A stretch of 33,689 nt of DNA. Source: Verrucomicrobiia bacterium (lineage in GTDB: Bacteria > Verrucomicrobiota > Verrucomicrobiia > Limisphaerales > UBA11358). The stretch lies in assembly GCA_031290985.1 (NCBI GenBank), contig JARLJW010000108.1, positions 1 to 33,689 of the forward strand, in the 5' to 3' direction. Shown here in pieces: positions 1 through 8,094 of the stretch. The notes beneath the pieces were generated by a model. The model ran no database searches and was not told the DNA's origin. It was given only the letters and a program-made list of their open reading frames with translations. Every line of letters begins with the position of its first letter. The first letter of the stretch is position 1. Both the position numbers and the translations under genes were made by a program.

Positions 1-79
1 AAGCTTCTGCACTTTCTTGACCAACTGTAATTATGTCGAGTTGCTCCTTCGCGCTGCGGGCGAAAAACCTCGTCATCAT
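1..79 (-). CDS. Possible 5' end of an unidentified gene running off the left edge
   Basis: An open frame begins at ATG 77-79 on the minus strand and continues off the window. It would encode about 26 residues starting MMTRFFARSAKEQ. A GAGG sequence lies six bases before the start, which is the main reason to mention it. The peptide was not recognised and is too short to judge. It may be chance. Confidence 0.15.
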   Translation of the reverse strand, partial: MMTRFFARSAKEQLDIITVGQESAEA

Positions 80-372
80 TGGTCGCCTCGAAGGGTAACT
101 CTTCGCCTCTCCGCATAACTGACAACTGCGGATAATTCTTGTTATGGTGAGCTTGTCATAAGAAGAAGAATTTCTTATTCATGAATGTTTTTTGGGGAGT
201 TGGTATCTGAAATATGTGCCCAATTCTATGCTGCCGCCCGGGCCGGGCAATTATAAAACCGACCAAAAATTATCATCCCATTCCCCCCAAGTCACTCCCT
301 TGGGGTCGTAGAAACATCGGGCGAACCGGGAATAGTCCGGCTCGCCACAATTCCAGCCCACCCGTTGCGCAC
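80..372. other. Intergenic region downstream of uxaC
   Basis: I see no convincing gene here. The stretch holds an inverted repeat at 158-178 (arms ATAAGAA and TTCTTAT, 7-base loop) followed by a run of six T at 187-192. On the plus strand this could end a transcript entering from the left. A second hairpin at 320-346 is listed separately. The base composition is visibly more AT-rich than in the flanking genes. Confidence 0.4.
320..346 (-). terminator. Candidate hairpin terminator after uxaC
   Basis: The arms GGCGAACCGG (320-329) and CCGGCTCGCC (337-346) pair with one mismatch around a 7-base loop, 26 bases beyond the uxaC stop codon. No clear U-tract follows on the minus strand, so factor-independent termination is not assured. 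Confidence 0.35.
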
Positions 373-1782
373 TTATTTCACTCCAGGAAACGCCATGTAG
401 TTCCGGGCGTTTTCGTAGCAGATGTTCCTGATCATCGGGCCCACCAGCTTCTCGTCATTCGGGATGGCACCAGCCTCGATGTCCTTGCCAATGAGATTGC
501 AAAGCGTCCGGCGGAAATACTCGTGGCGGCAATAGCTCATGAATGAGCGCGAGTCCGTGATCATGCCGATGAACCGCGAAAGCAGCCCGAGGTTGGACAG
601 CGCATTGATCTGCCATTCCATGGCTTCCTTCTGGTCCAGGAACCACCAACCGGAGCCATACTGGATCTTGCCGGGAATGGTGCCGTCCTGAAAATTCCCG
701 ATCATGGTGGCGAAGGCGTAATTGTCCGCCGGGTTCAGATTATAGAGAATTGTCTTGGGCAGTGAATTCTCCGAGTCCAGCCGGTCAAGGTACGCCGCCA
801 GCGTCTGCGTCTGCGGAAAATCACCGATGGAATCAAAACCCGTGTCCGGACCGAGCTGCTTGAGCAACCGGGTGTTGTTGCTGCGCAACGCCCCCAGGTG
901 CAGTTGCTTCGTCCAGCCGCGCTTCGCATCCAGATGCCCGAAGAGCAGCATCATGTACGAGGCAAACTGCGAATGCTCCAACGGCGTGACCGCCTCGCCC
1001 TGGCGCGCCTTGTCAAAGATCCCCGCCGCGACCTTCTCGGAACAAAAATCCGCGAAACAATGGTTCATCCCGTGGTCGGACAACCGGCAGCCCTGCGAAT
1101 GGAAGAAATCATGCCGCCGCGTCACTGCCGTCGTGAACGCGCCGAAACTGTTGATGTCGATGTTCGCCGCCGCCGACAACTGCTCGATCCACTTGTTGAA
1201 GCCCGCCGGCGCATTGACCGCCAGCGCCTTGTCCGGGCGGAAGGCCGGCAGCATCCGGGTCGGGTGATTCTGGGCGGCAAACGTGCGGTGATGTTCCAAA
1301 TTGTCCACCGGGTCGTCCGTGGTGCAGACCACCTTCACCTTGAATTTTTTCAAGATGCCCTGCGTTGACATCGCCGCCGTGGCCAGCTTCGCGTTCGCCT
1401 GCTTCCAGATCTTTTCGGCGGACGTCTCGTCCAGCAGTTCGCTGATGCCGAAATACCGCTTCAATTCCAGATGCGTCCAGTGGTACAGCGGGTTCCGCAA
1501 GGTGTGCGGCACGGTCTTCGCCCACGCCATGAATTTATCATGCGGCGACGCCCCGCCCGTGCAGTACTTTTCCGCCACGCCGTTGCTGCGCATCGCGCGC
1601 CACTTGTAGTGGTCGCCCTCCAGCCAGATCTCGAACAGGTTGTTGAACTGCCGGTTCTCCGCGATGTCTTTCGGCGGAATATGGCAGTGATAATCGAAGA
1701 TCGGTTCTTCCTCGGCGTATTTGTGGTAGAGCTTGCTGGCCGTCTTGGAGCCAAGCAAGAAGTCGTCGTTGATAAAGGCCAT
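373..1782 (-). CDS. uxaC: Glucuronate/galacturonate isomerase UxaC
   Basis: This encodes a 469-residue cytoplasmic uronate isomerase, the usual family length. UxaC interconverts D-glucuronate with D-fructuronate and D-galacturonate with D-tagaturonate, the first intracellular step of pectin-derived uronate use. The amidohydrolase-superfamily HxH metal motif is visible at H32 and H34 ('DYHCHIPPKDIAENR'), and the conserved C-terminal region around 'ITDSRSFMSYCRHEYFRR' is intact. The start is ATG at 1780-1782, which leaves 20 bases after the uxaE stop codon, so the two genes are almost certainly one operon. UxaE acts on UxaC products, so the pairing is metabolically coherent. No oddities were seen. 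Confidence 0.95.
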   Translation of the reverse strand: MAFINDDFLLGSKTASKLYHKYAEEEPIFDYHCHIPPKDIAENRQFNNLFEIWLEGDHYKWRAMRSNGVAEKYCTGGASPHDKFMAWAKTVPHTLRNPLYHWTHLELKRYFGISELLDETSAEKIWKQANAKLATAAMSTQGILKKFKVKVVCTTDDPVDNLEHHRTFAAQNHPTRMLPAFRPDKALAVNAPAGFNKWIEQLSAAANIDINSFGAFTTAVTRRHDFFHSQGCRLSDHGMNHCFADFCSEKVAAGIFDKARQGEAVTPLEHSQFASYMMLLFGHLDAKRGWTKQLHLGALRSNNTRLLKQLGPDTGFDSIGDFPQTQTLAAYLDRLDSENSLPKTILYNLNPADNYAFATMIGNFQDGTIPGKIQYGSGWWFLDQKEAMEWQINALSNLGLLSRFIGMITDSRSFMSYCRHEYFRRTLCNLIGKDIEAGAIPNDEKLVGPMIRNICYENARNYMAFPGVK

Positions 1783-1802
1783 AATTGTCCCAAAGCAGCC
1801 GG

Positions 1803-3110
<1,308 letters not shown>

Positions 3111-3147
3111 AATAGTTGTTGTGAATACACATAACTTAACAATTTTA

Positions 3148-3159
3148 CGCGTTAACGCG
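3148..3159. promoter_or_regulatory. 12-bp perfect palindrome upstream of uxaE
   Basis: CGCGTTAACGCG is a perfect palindrome whose nearest edge is 37 bases before the uxaE start. On the minus strand it overlaps TTAACG, which is followed 16 bases later by TATGTG. That is a weak sigma-70-like pair, so a repressor bound at the palindrome would cover the -35 region. An operator role is inferred. Confidence 0.4.
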
Positions 3160-3168
3160 CCATGTGAG

Positions 3169-3199
3169 TTCTGCAATTTTATTTGAGAATTCTGCACTG
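3169..3199 (-). promoter_or_regulatory. 31-bp element shared with the pectate lyase promoter (copy 1)
   Basis: This segment matches 25427-25457 at 24 of 31 positions without gaps, in the same orientation relative to its gene. On the plus strand the conserved blocks are TTCTGCAA, TTGAGAA and CTGC-CTG. In this copy TTCTGCA occurs twice, at 3169 and 3190, exactly 21 bases apart (two helical turns), as expected for a protein binding direct repeats on one face of the helix. Its near edge is 58 bases before the uxaE ATG. Confidence 0.6.
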
Positions 3200-3293
3200 G
3201 AGAATCGCCAAAACTGGCTATGGCAGCAATCGCCAATCCCACTCCCCTCACCACCCATCCCGCAACTCACTGATTCATTTACTCACAAACTGA

Positions 3294-3503
3294 TCATGCG
3301 CCTGTTCCCAAAAACATGCCATGTAGCGCTACACCTGTCTTTAAGGGCGGCGACAGTTGAGCTGGGGACTTTCCGCCAGCGTAGCCCACACGCGGATGAT
3401 TTCCTCCACGAATTGCGCCCGGTCCAAGCTGGCGAGTTTCATACCAATCCGCCGCCGCGACATCAAGTTCGACTTCCGGGGCGAACTCGACGCGCCAGTT
3501 CAT
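3294..3503 (-). pseudogene. Decayed RelE/ParE-type toxin remnant
   Basis: From ATG 3501-3503 the frame starts 'MNWRVEFAPEVELDVAAADW', the opening expected of a ParE/RelE-superfamily toxin. It then loses the family pattern. Shifting frame after 'ETRQLGPGA' restores a family-like stretch 'QFVEEIIRVWATLAESPQL' on the same strand, and after 'NCRR' the frame breaks again. At least two frameshifts are therefore present and no intact toxin can be made. The start overlaps the stop of the antitoxin remnant (ATGA). The recognition rests on my memory of the family pattern. Confidence 0.65.
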
Positions 3504-3713
3504 TTAATGTAGCGCGTGCGGAGGCGGTCCTTCTTTTTATCCAGCGGGACGGCCGCTGCCGGTGCATCCCGCAGGGCTGCCAGCCGGGCGTCGACCAGCG
3601 ATTCATCGGCGGAATCCAGCGGGGGGCGTCCAACTCCAGCGTCCGACAAATGAGCAGTTGCGCTGCTCGAAAATCAGGGCGGGCAGTTCGAGGAGAACTT
3701 CATTAAAGTTCAT
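3500..3713 (-). pseudogene. Decayed addiction-module antitoxin remnant
   Basis: From ATG 3711-3713 the reading is 'MNFNEVLLELPALIFEQR'. One frame change after this gives 'LLICRTLELDAP', and a second in a six-C run gives 'LDSADESLVDARLAALRDAP' and then 'PLDKKKDRLRTRYIK' to a stop at 3500-3502. The 214-bp length fits a 72-codon gene that has lost two bases. The pattern resembles the short 'addiction module' antitoxins that precede ParE-like toxins. Both partners are broken, so the module is inactive. Confidence 0.6.
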
Positions 3714-3950
3714 GGCCAAACCTTAATTCAAGTTGGCAGGCCCGTAAAGGCAGCAATTTCCAATTAACGGTGTCCTGCTTTAAGCAGGCAGGGACTTGCC
3801 AGTTCAGCCGCCACTCGTCCTCGAACTTTAGCCTTCAGACTTCGGCCTTTAGCTTTCCCACACCCCTGCCCCCTTTTTATGCCCCTAACATACTTCAAAT
3901 AATTTCCCCCCTTCACCCGCCCTTAAGGTTGCCCGTGCTAAGGTGACGGC
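3714..3950. other. Intergenic region between the toxin remnant and the receiver gene
   Basis: I see no gene here. It contains a near-perfect inverted repeat CCTGCTT-T-AAGCAGG at 3774-3788 and a pyrimidine-rich stretch around 3820-3870 with loosely repeated CTTTAG/CTTCAG words. A promoter for the plus-strand genes downstream probably lies here, but no clear -35/-10 pair was identified. Confidence 0.4.
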
Positions 3951-4052
3951 ATGAAAAGTGAAACCAAACACCTGCGGATCGCCAGCCTCCCGCTGGTGAT
4001 GTTCCCCGTGCGCGTCGTTTCCAAAAACGCCCAACCCCGGAGGCAATCATGA
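3951..4052 (+). CDS. Possible 33-residue leader ORF coupled to the receiver gene
   Basis: The frame from ATG 3951 encodes MKSETKHLRIASLPLVMFPV and a basic tail ending 'NAQPRRQS'. Its stop codon overlaps the start of the response-regulator gene (ATGA at 4049-4052), the classic arrangement for translational coupling. The sequence GGAGG that would serve the downstream gene lies inside this ORF. The peptide was not recognised and could be an uncoding stretch; the overlap is the only support. Confidence 0.3.
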   Translation: MKSETKHLRIASLPLVMFPVRVVSKNAQPRRQS

Positions 4053-4474
4053 ACCCCTTCCTGGCCAGCCCTCAAGCCCGCTGGATGCTCGTGGACGACA
4101 GCGAAAGCATCCTCATCATGCTCTCCGCCGTCCTCGAAAACCTCACCGGCGCGACCATTGAATGCCACACCACCCCGCAGGCCGCCCTCGCCGCCCTCCA
4201 AGCAGCGCCGGAATCATACCAACTCGTCATCACCGATTTCGAGATGCCCGGGATGGACGGCGTCGAGCTCTGCCGCCGGTTGCGCGCGCTGGCCCCCGCC
4301 CAGAAAATAATCCTCGCCACCGGCAGCGGCTTCTTCACCGAAGCCGCCGCCCGCCACGCCGGCTTCAGCGCCCTGCTCGACAAGCCCTTTCCGCTGCCCC
4401 AGTTGAAAGCCGCGCTGGCCAAAACCCTTGGTGCCAGCCCGGAAAATGTTTCCGCCAACCTCGTCGCCGCTTGA
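4049..4474 (+). CDS. Stand-alone CheY-like response regulator receiver
   Basis: This 141-residue protein consists of a single receiver domain with no output domain. The acidic pair D16-D17, the phosphoacceptor D63 in 'ITDFEMPGMDG', T91 in 'ILATGSG' and K112 in 'LLDKPF' are all present, so phosphorylation should be possible. Such receivers act by binding other proteins, for instance hybrid kinases or flagellar/chemotaxis partners, but no kinase is encoded nearby. GGAGG at 4039-4043 gives a good ribosome site before ATG 4049. The partner and output remain unknown. Confidence 0.85.
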   Translation: MNPFLASPQARWMLVDDSESILIMLSAVLENLTGATIECHTTPQAALAALQAAPESYQLVITDFEMPGMDGVELCRRLRALAPAQKIILATGSGFFTEAAARHAGFSALLDKPFPLPQLKAALAKTLGASPENVSANLVAA

Positions 4475-4529
4475 TGTGCGAATCAAAACTTTACACCCAA
4501 AATAAACCAACAACACGAAAGGTAAAATT

Positions 4530-4901
4530 ATGAAAACAAAAACACTGCTCACCCTGGCCGCCGTCCTCGGCGCGCTCTCTCTCACCGCCTCCGCCCAGGA
4601 CGCTGGCGGCCCGCCCCCGGGCGGACCCGGCGAACAAGGCGGTCATGGCGGACCCGGCGGCCACCGCCCCGTGCCCGCCATCATCGCGGCCTTGGATGCC
4701 AACCATGACGGCGTCATCGACGCCGATGAAATCGCCAACGCCACCGCCGCCCTCAAGACGCTCGACAAGAACGGCGACGGCAAGTTGACCCGCGACGAAT
4801 ACATGGGCAAACCGCCCAGCCGTCCCCCCGGCGGCGGCGAAGGCCAGGGTCAAGGCGGCCCGGCCAACGACGGCCCGCAAGGCCCGCCTCCGGGCAACTG
4901 A
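4530..4901 (+). CDS. Exported EF-hand calcium-binding protein
   Basis: This 123-residue protein has a signal peptide (residues 1-22, likely cleaved after 'TASA'). A Gly/Pro-rich linker at 25-45 is followed by two canonical EF-hand loops at 56-67 ('DANHDGVIDADE') and 79-90 ('DKNGDGKLTRDE'), with calcium ligands D, N/D, D and E in place. The tail from about 95 is again Gly/Pro/Gln-rich and disordered. Small proteins of this layout are common in Planctomycetes and Verrucomicrobia, but their role is not established. AAAGG at 4518-4522 supports the start. Hairpins at 4926-4986 probably end the transcript. Confidence 0.8.
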   Translation: MKTKTLLTLAAVLGALSLTASAQDAGGPPPGGPGEQGGHGGPGGHRPVPAIIAALDANHDGVIDADEIANATAALKTLDKNGDGKLTRDEYMGKPPSRPPGGGEGQGQGGPANDGPQGPPPGN

Positions 4902-4925
4902 TGGATGAATGAATTGATGCTCTTC

Positions 4926-4986
4926 CGTTCTTGTGAACGGCAAGTCGGCGGGCTGGCGAAGTTCCGGGTGTGAAGCCAGTCCGCCG
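4926..4986 (+). terminator. Two tandem hairpins after the EF-hand gene
   Basis: CCGTTC/GAACGG (4926-4931 and 4936-4941, TTGT loop) is followed by GGCGGGCTGGC/GCCAGTCCGCC (4948-4958 and 4976-4986, pairing throughout if one G-U pair is allowed, 17-base loop). TTTT follows at 4992-4995. This could be a terminator for the EF-hand transcript or an interspersed hairpin repeat. Confidence 0.4.
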
Positions 4987-5053
4987 AACCTTTTGTCTCA
5001 AATCTCCAGCCAGCACAAAGGAGCTGTCCCACGCCTGCGGCTATTTTTATTTT

Positions 5054-5089
5054 TTCTCTGCATTTCTCCGCTTCCTCCGCGCCTCGTTT
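5054..5089. repeat. Short 9-bp-period intergenic repeat
   Basis: The plus strand reads TTCTCTGCA, TTTCTCCGC, TTCCTCCGC and then a degenerate unit: three to four units of period 9 in the spacer between two convergent genes. On the minus strand it is a GCGGAG-type repeat. Its function is unknown. Confidence 0.45.
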
Positions 5090-5108
5090 CTCCGACCGGC
5101 GAAAACTT

Positions 5109-5978
5109 TTATTTCTCCACCGCCTGCCCGGCCTTGACCCACGCCCGGAATCCGCCCGGAAGATTATAGAGGTTGGGAAAATCAAGCTGGTTAAGTTTGT
5201 TGCACGCCCGCACGCTGCGCACGCCGCTCGCGCAATGCACCAGATACGTCTTGCTCCGGTCCAGTGCGGCGGCCTTGGCCTGAAAGTCAGCCGCGCTCAC
5301 GTCCAGATTCACCGCCCCCGCAATGTGCCCGGCTTGATATTCCTCGGGTGTGCGCACATCCAGGATCACGTTCTGTTTGTCCCCCGCCATGCGCGCAAAT
5401 TCATCAACCGTCAAATCCTTGAAAGCCGCGGTGGGTTCGCCCGTGCCCGTATGACGTTCCAGTTTTGGCAGCACTTCCGCCGCGCCGCCGCCGGCATAGC
5501 CGGTTTCTTGATAAACCGTTTCCCCCGCGCCATTCAATAAAACCAGCGTGGGAAAACCTTCCTCCGCTTCCGGGCTCAAATTGAACCTGGCCTTCAGCGC
5601 CAGATTTGCCTGTTTCAGCTCGTCGCTTTGCCTGGACTTCTGCGGAAAATCCACCTCCACCAGCACCAGCATGCGCCGGGCATATTTGATGAATTCCGGC
5701 GAGGCGAAAACCTGGCGCTGCATCTCCACGCAAGGCGGGCACCAGTCCGACCCGTGAAAAAAGAGCAGGACGGATTTTCCCTCGGCTTTTGCCTGGACCA
5801 GCGCTTTTGGCAGGTCCGTGCCCCAAGTCAGTTCGCCTTGGCCGGTCAGGCCCGAGGCAGGCTTGACCGGTGGATCGGCCAGAACTCTGGGAACACCCGT
5901 CGTCATGGCCATCCCCGCCATCAAAGCCAGGCAGATCAACTTGGCGGCCGGATTTGAATTTGTTTTCATTGCCTTCAT
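5109..5978 (-). CDS. Exported thioredoxin-like and rhodanese fusion protein
   Basis: This 289-residue protein has a signal peptide (about residues 1-35, 'LICLALMAGMAMTTGVPRVLA'). A thioredoxin-like domain covers about 45-175 with the redox motif WCPPC at C80 and C83. A rhodanese domain covers about 188-286 with 'ILDVRTPEEYQAGHIAGAVNL' and catalytic C249 in 'HCASGVRS'. It should act outside the cytoplasmic membrane in thiol-disulfide or sulfane-sulfur chemistry. It is divergent from cysI, which hints at a link to sulfur metabolism. The start could be ATG 5976-5978 or ATG 5967-5969; the frame remains open to a GTG at 6011. Substrates cannot be inferred. Confidence 0.85.
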   Translation of the reverse strand: MKAMKTNSNPAAKLICLALMAGMAMTTGVPRVLADPPVKPASGLTGQGELTWGTDLPKALVQAKAEGKSVLLFFHGSDWCPPCVEMQRQVFASPEFIKYARRMLVLVEVDFPQKSRQSDELKQANLALKARFNLSPEAEEGFPTLVLLNGAGETVYQETGYAGGGAAEVLPKLERHTGTGEPTAAFKDLTVDEFARMAGDKQNVILDVRTPEEYQAGHIAGAVNLDVSAADFQAKAAALDRSKTYLVHCASGVRSVRACNKLNQLDFPNLYNLPGGFRAWVKAGQAVEK

Positions 5979-6117
5979 TTTGCGCCCGCTGTCGCTGGTC
6001 CGCAATAACACAAGTGCTGCCCGGAACCAGCGGGTCGCCCTTCCACGCGCGGCCCCGGCGGACCGAAAACCTCATCCCCTTGCCATAAACCCAAGGATTG
6101 GAAACCATAACCCGCGC

Positions 6118-6146
6118 TTGAACAGCCTCTCCAGGCAGGTTATACT
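6118..6146 (+). promoter_or_regulatory. Candidate sigma-70 promoter of cysI
   Basis: TTGAAC (6118-6123) and TATACT (6141-6146) are separated by exactly 17 bases. Transcription would begin near 6153, only about five bases before the cysI ATG, so the mRNA would be nearly leaderless and the GGAAG at 6147-6151 would not be transcribed. Either initiation is leaderless or the true promoter is further upstream. Confidence 0.5.
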
Positions 6147-6157
6147 GGAAGTTCGCT

Positions 6158-7840
6158 ATGAGCGCCGAAGCACCCGTCAAATTAACGCACAACGAAGAAA
6201 TCAAAGCCGCCTTCCCGACGCTGGCCGGCACCATCGCCGCGACGTTCAATGATCCGGCCAATGACCATTTCTCCGATGACGACAACCAGTTCCTGAAATT
6301 TCACGGCAGCTACCAGCAGGACGACCGCGACCTGCGCAAGACCGGCAAGAAATACATCATGATGATCCGCGGCCGGATTCCCGGCGGCATCATGACCGCG
6401 AAGCAGTACGGGGTCTTTGATTCCCTCGCGACGCAATACGGCAACAACACGCTGCGCATCACGACGCGCCAGAGCATCCAGTTCCACGGGGTGGTGCTGG
6501 CGGGCCTGCAGCCGCTCGTCAAAAAAATCAACGAGTGCCTGCTCTCCACGCTCGCGGCCTGCGGCGACGTGAACCGCAATGTGATGGCCGCGCCGACGCC
6601 GGCCTATACCAGGGCGCGCGCACAGGTTTTGGCAGATGCCCACATGGTCGCCATGGCGCTCGCGCCGCAGACGAAGGCGTACCATTCCATCTGGATCGAC
6701 GGCGTGCAGATCGACAACAGCGCCGCCGAGAACAAAAACTTTGTCGATCCGCTGTACGGCCAGACCTATCTGCCGCGCAAATTCAAGATCGCCTTCGCCA
6801 TTCCGCCGGTGAACGACGTCGACATCTTCACCAACTGCCTCGGCCTCATCGCCGTCGTGGAGGACGACCAGGTGATCGGTTACAACCTGTGCGTGGGCGG
6901 CGGCATGGGCCGCAGCCATGGCAACGCGCAAACCTATCCGCGGATGGCGGATGTCATCGGCTTTTTCACGCCGGACAAGATCGTGGAGGTCGCGAAGGCG
7001 GTGCTGACGATCCATCGCGATTTCAGCGACCGCACGGACCGCAAACACGCGCGCCTGAAATACGTCGTGGCCGAGCGCGGCGTAAAGTTCATGCAGGATC
7101 AGGTGAACCAGCGCGCGGGCATCACCCTCGAACCGAGCAAGCCGTATGAATTCACCACGACCTCCGATTTGCTGGGCTGGCACCAGGCGGTGGACGGGAG
7201 CTGGTTCCTCGGCCTGTTCGTGAGCATGGGCCGCGTGAAGGATCTGGGCGGTTACAAGCTCAAGACCGCCCTGCGCCATGTGGCCGATGCTTTTGGCAAA
7301 ATTGAATTCCGCCTCACCGCGAATCAAAACATCCTCCTGGCGAACGTCAGCGCAGAAGACAAGCATCCCATCAACATGCTGCTGGCCGCGTATGGCGTGA
7401 AGACGGAAAACCAGGCGACGGTGTTGCACGCGGCCTCGATGGCCTGCCCTTCCCTGCCCACCTGCGGCCTGGGTCTCGCGGAATCCGAACGCGCCCTGCC
7501 GGGCATGGTGGAGCGGCTGGAGAAATTGCTGGCCGAAGCCGGCCTGCCGGATGAGGAGATCATCATCCGCTCGACCGGCTGCCCGAACGGCTGCGCGCGT
7601 CCGTACATGGCGGAGATCGCCTTCGTGGGCAAGGCGCCGGGCCGCTATCAGGTCTGGCTGGGCGGCGACGTCTCCGGCACGCGGCTCAACAAGCTGTGGA
7701 AAGACGGCCTCAAGGAACCTGACCTGGAAACGGAATTCCGTCCGGTGTTCCAGCGCTTTGCCAAGGAACGCAACGCGGGCGAACGCTTTGGCGACTGGGC
7801 CCAGCGGGTGTTTTTGCAGGAACCGCCGGCAACGAATTGA
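6158..7840 (+). CDS. cysI: Sulfite reductase hemoprotein subunit (CysI-type)
   Basis: This 560-residue siroheme/[4Fe-4S] protein reduces sulfite to sulfide with six electrons. The four cluster ligands are present as C430, C436, C475 and C479 in 'ACPSLPTCGLGLAES' and 'STGCPNGCARPY'. The two ferredoxin-like half-domains and the basic siroheme-contacting stretch 'LRITTRQSIQFHG' (about residues 107-119) are intact. Length and cysteine spacing match NADPH-type CysI (about 570 residues) closely. No flavoprotein partner (CysJ) is encoded in this window, so electrons may come from ferredoxin or a distant cysJ. It heads the plus-strand cys cluster. Confidence 0.93.
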   Translation: MSAEAPVKLTHNEEIKAAFPTLAGTIAATFNDPANDHFSDDDNQFLKFHGSYQQDDRDLRKTGKKYIMMIRGRIPGGIMTAKQYGVFDSLATQYGNNTLRITTRQSIQFHGVVLAGLQPLVKKINECLLSTLAACGDVNRNVMAAPTPAYTRARAQVLADAHMVAMALAPQTKAYHSIWIDGVQIDNSAAENKNFVDPLYGQTYLPRKFKIAFAIPPVNDVDIFTNCLGLIAVVEDDQVIGYNLCVGGGMGRSHGNAQTYPRMADVIGFFTPDKIVEVAKAVLTIHRDFSDRTDRKHARLKYVVAERGVKFMQDQVNQRAGITLEPSKPYEFTTTSDLLGWHQAVDGSWFLGLFVSMGRVKDLGGYKLKTALRHVADAFGKIEFRLTANQNILLANVSAEDKHPINMLLAAYGVKTENQATVLHAASMACPSLPTCGLGLAESERALPGMVERLEKLLAEAGLPDEEIIIRSTGCPNGCARPYMAEIAFVGKAPGRYQVWLGGDVSGTRLNKLWKDGLKEPDLETEFRPVFQRFAKERNAGERFGDWAQRVFLQEPPATN

Positions 7841-7878
7841 AACTTGCAACGGGATTGATGCTGTCACCATGATTTGCC

Positions 7879-8094
7879 ATGAACGAAAGCCGGACGCGAT
7901 ATATCACGCCAGTTGTCACGCGTTTTGCTTCGCACGCCGAAGCGGAAGCCGCCGACCGCGCATGGTGGCGTTCGTTGTCACCGCTGGAACGGCTGGGGCA
8001 ACTTGAGTTGGCCCGTCAGTACGCTTATGGATCCGAGTCATTTAAGCAACGACTTCCGCGAGTTCCTAACCTGTCTAAACGAAGCTGGGGTTGA
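7879..8094 (+). CDS. Small antitoxin-like protein upstream of a nucleotidyltransferase
   Basis: This 71-residue hypothetical protein contains 'RFASHAEAEAADRAWWRSLS' followed by 'PLERLGQLELARQYAYG'. This 'phase, E-A-E-x-A-D, two aromatics, S-L-S/T-P-x-E-R' pattern is, as I recall it, typical of small proteins encoded just before nucleotidyltransferase-fold proteins in Verrucomicrobia and Planctomycetes. It overlaps the next gene by 68 bases in another frame. Its position inside the cys cluster is unexpected. An antitoxin role is inferred from context only. Confidence 0.55.
   Translation: MNESRTRYITPVVTRFASHAEAEAADRAWWRSLSPLERLGQLELARQYAYGSESFKQRLPRVPNLSKRSWG

Noticed and set aside
1..6. The window begins with AAGCTT, a HindIII site, as in a cloned insert
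   Set aside because: The right end does not carry the same site. A six-base coincidence is not evidence of biology.
5..27. A third possible copy of the shared 31-bp element (TTCTGCA followed by TTGACCA and CTG)
   Set aside because: The spacing between blocks is two bases short and the middle block differs, so it cannot be separated from chance.
3164..3706. A 180-codon plus-strand frame across the uxaE upstream region
   Set aside because: It is antisense to the toxin-antitoxin remnants, whose minus-strand reading matches known families, and its own translation matches nothing.
4933..5169. A 78-codon plus-strand frame in the spacer before the thioredoxin-rhodanese gene
   Set aside because: It runs through hairpins and the 9-bp repeat, has no ribosome site, and has no recognisable sequence.
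6182..7870. A 562-codon minus-strand frame opposite cysI
   Set aside because: It is a shadow of cysI. The translation is His/Arg/Val-rich and shows no motif.
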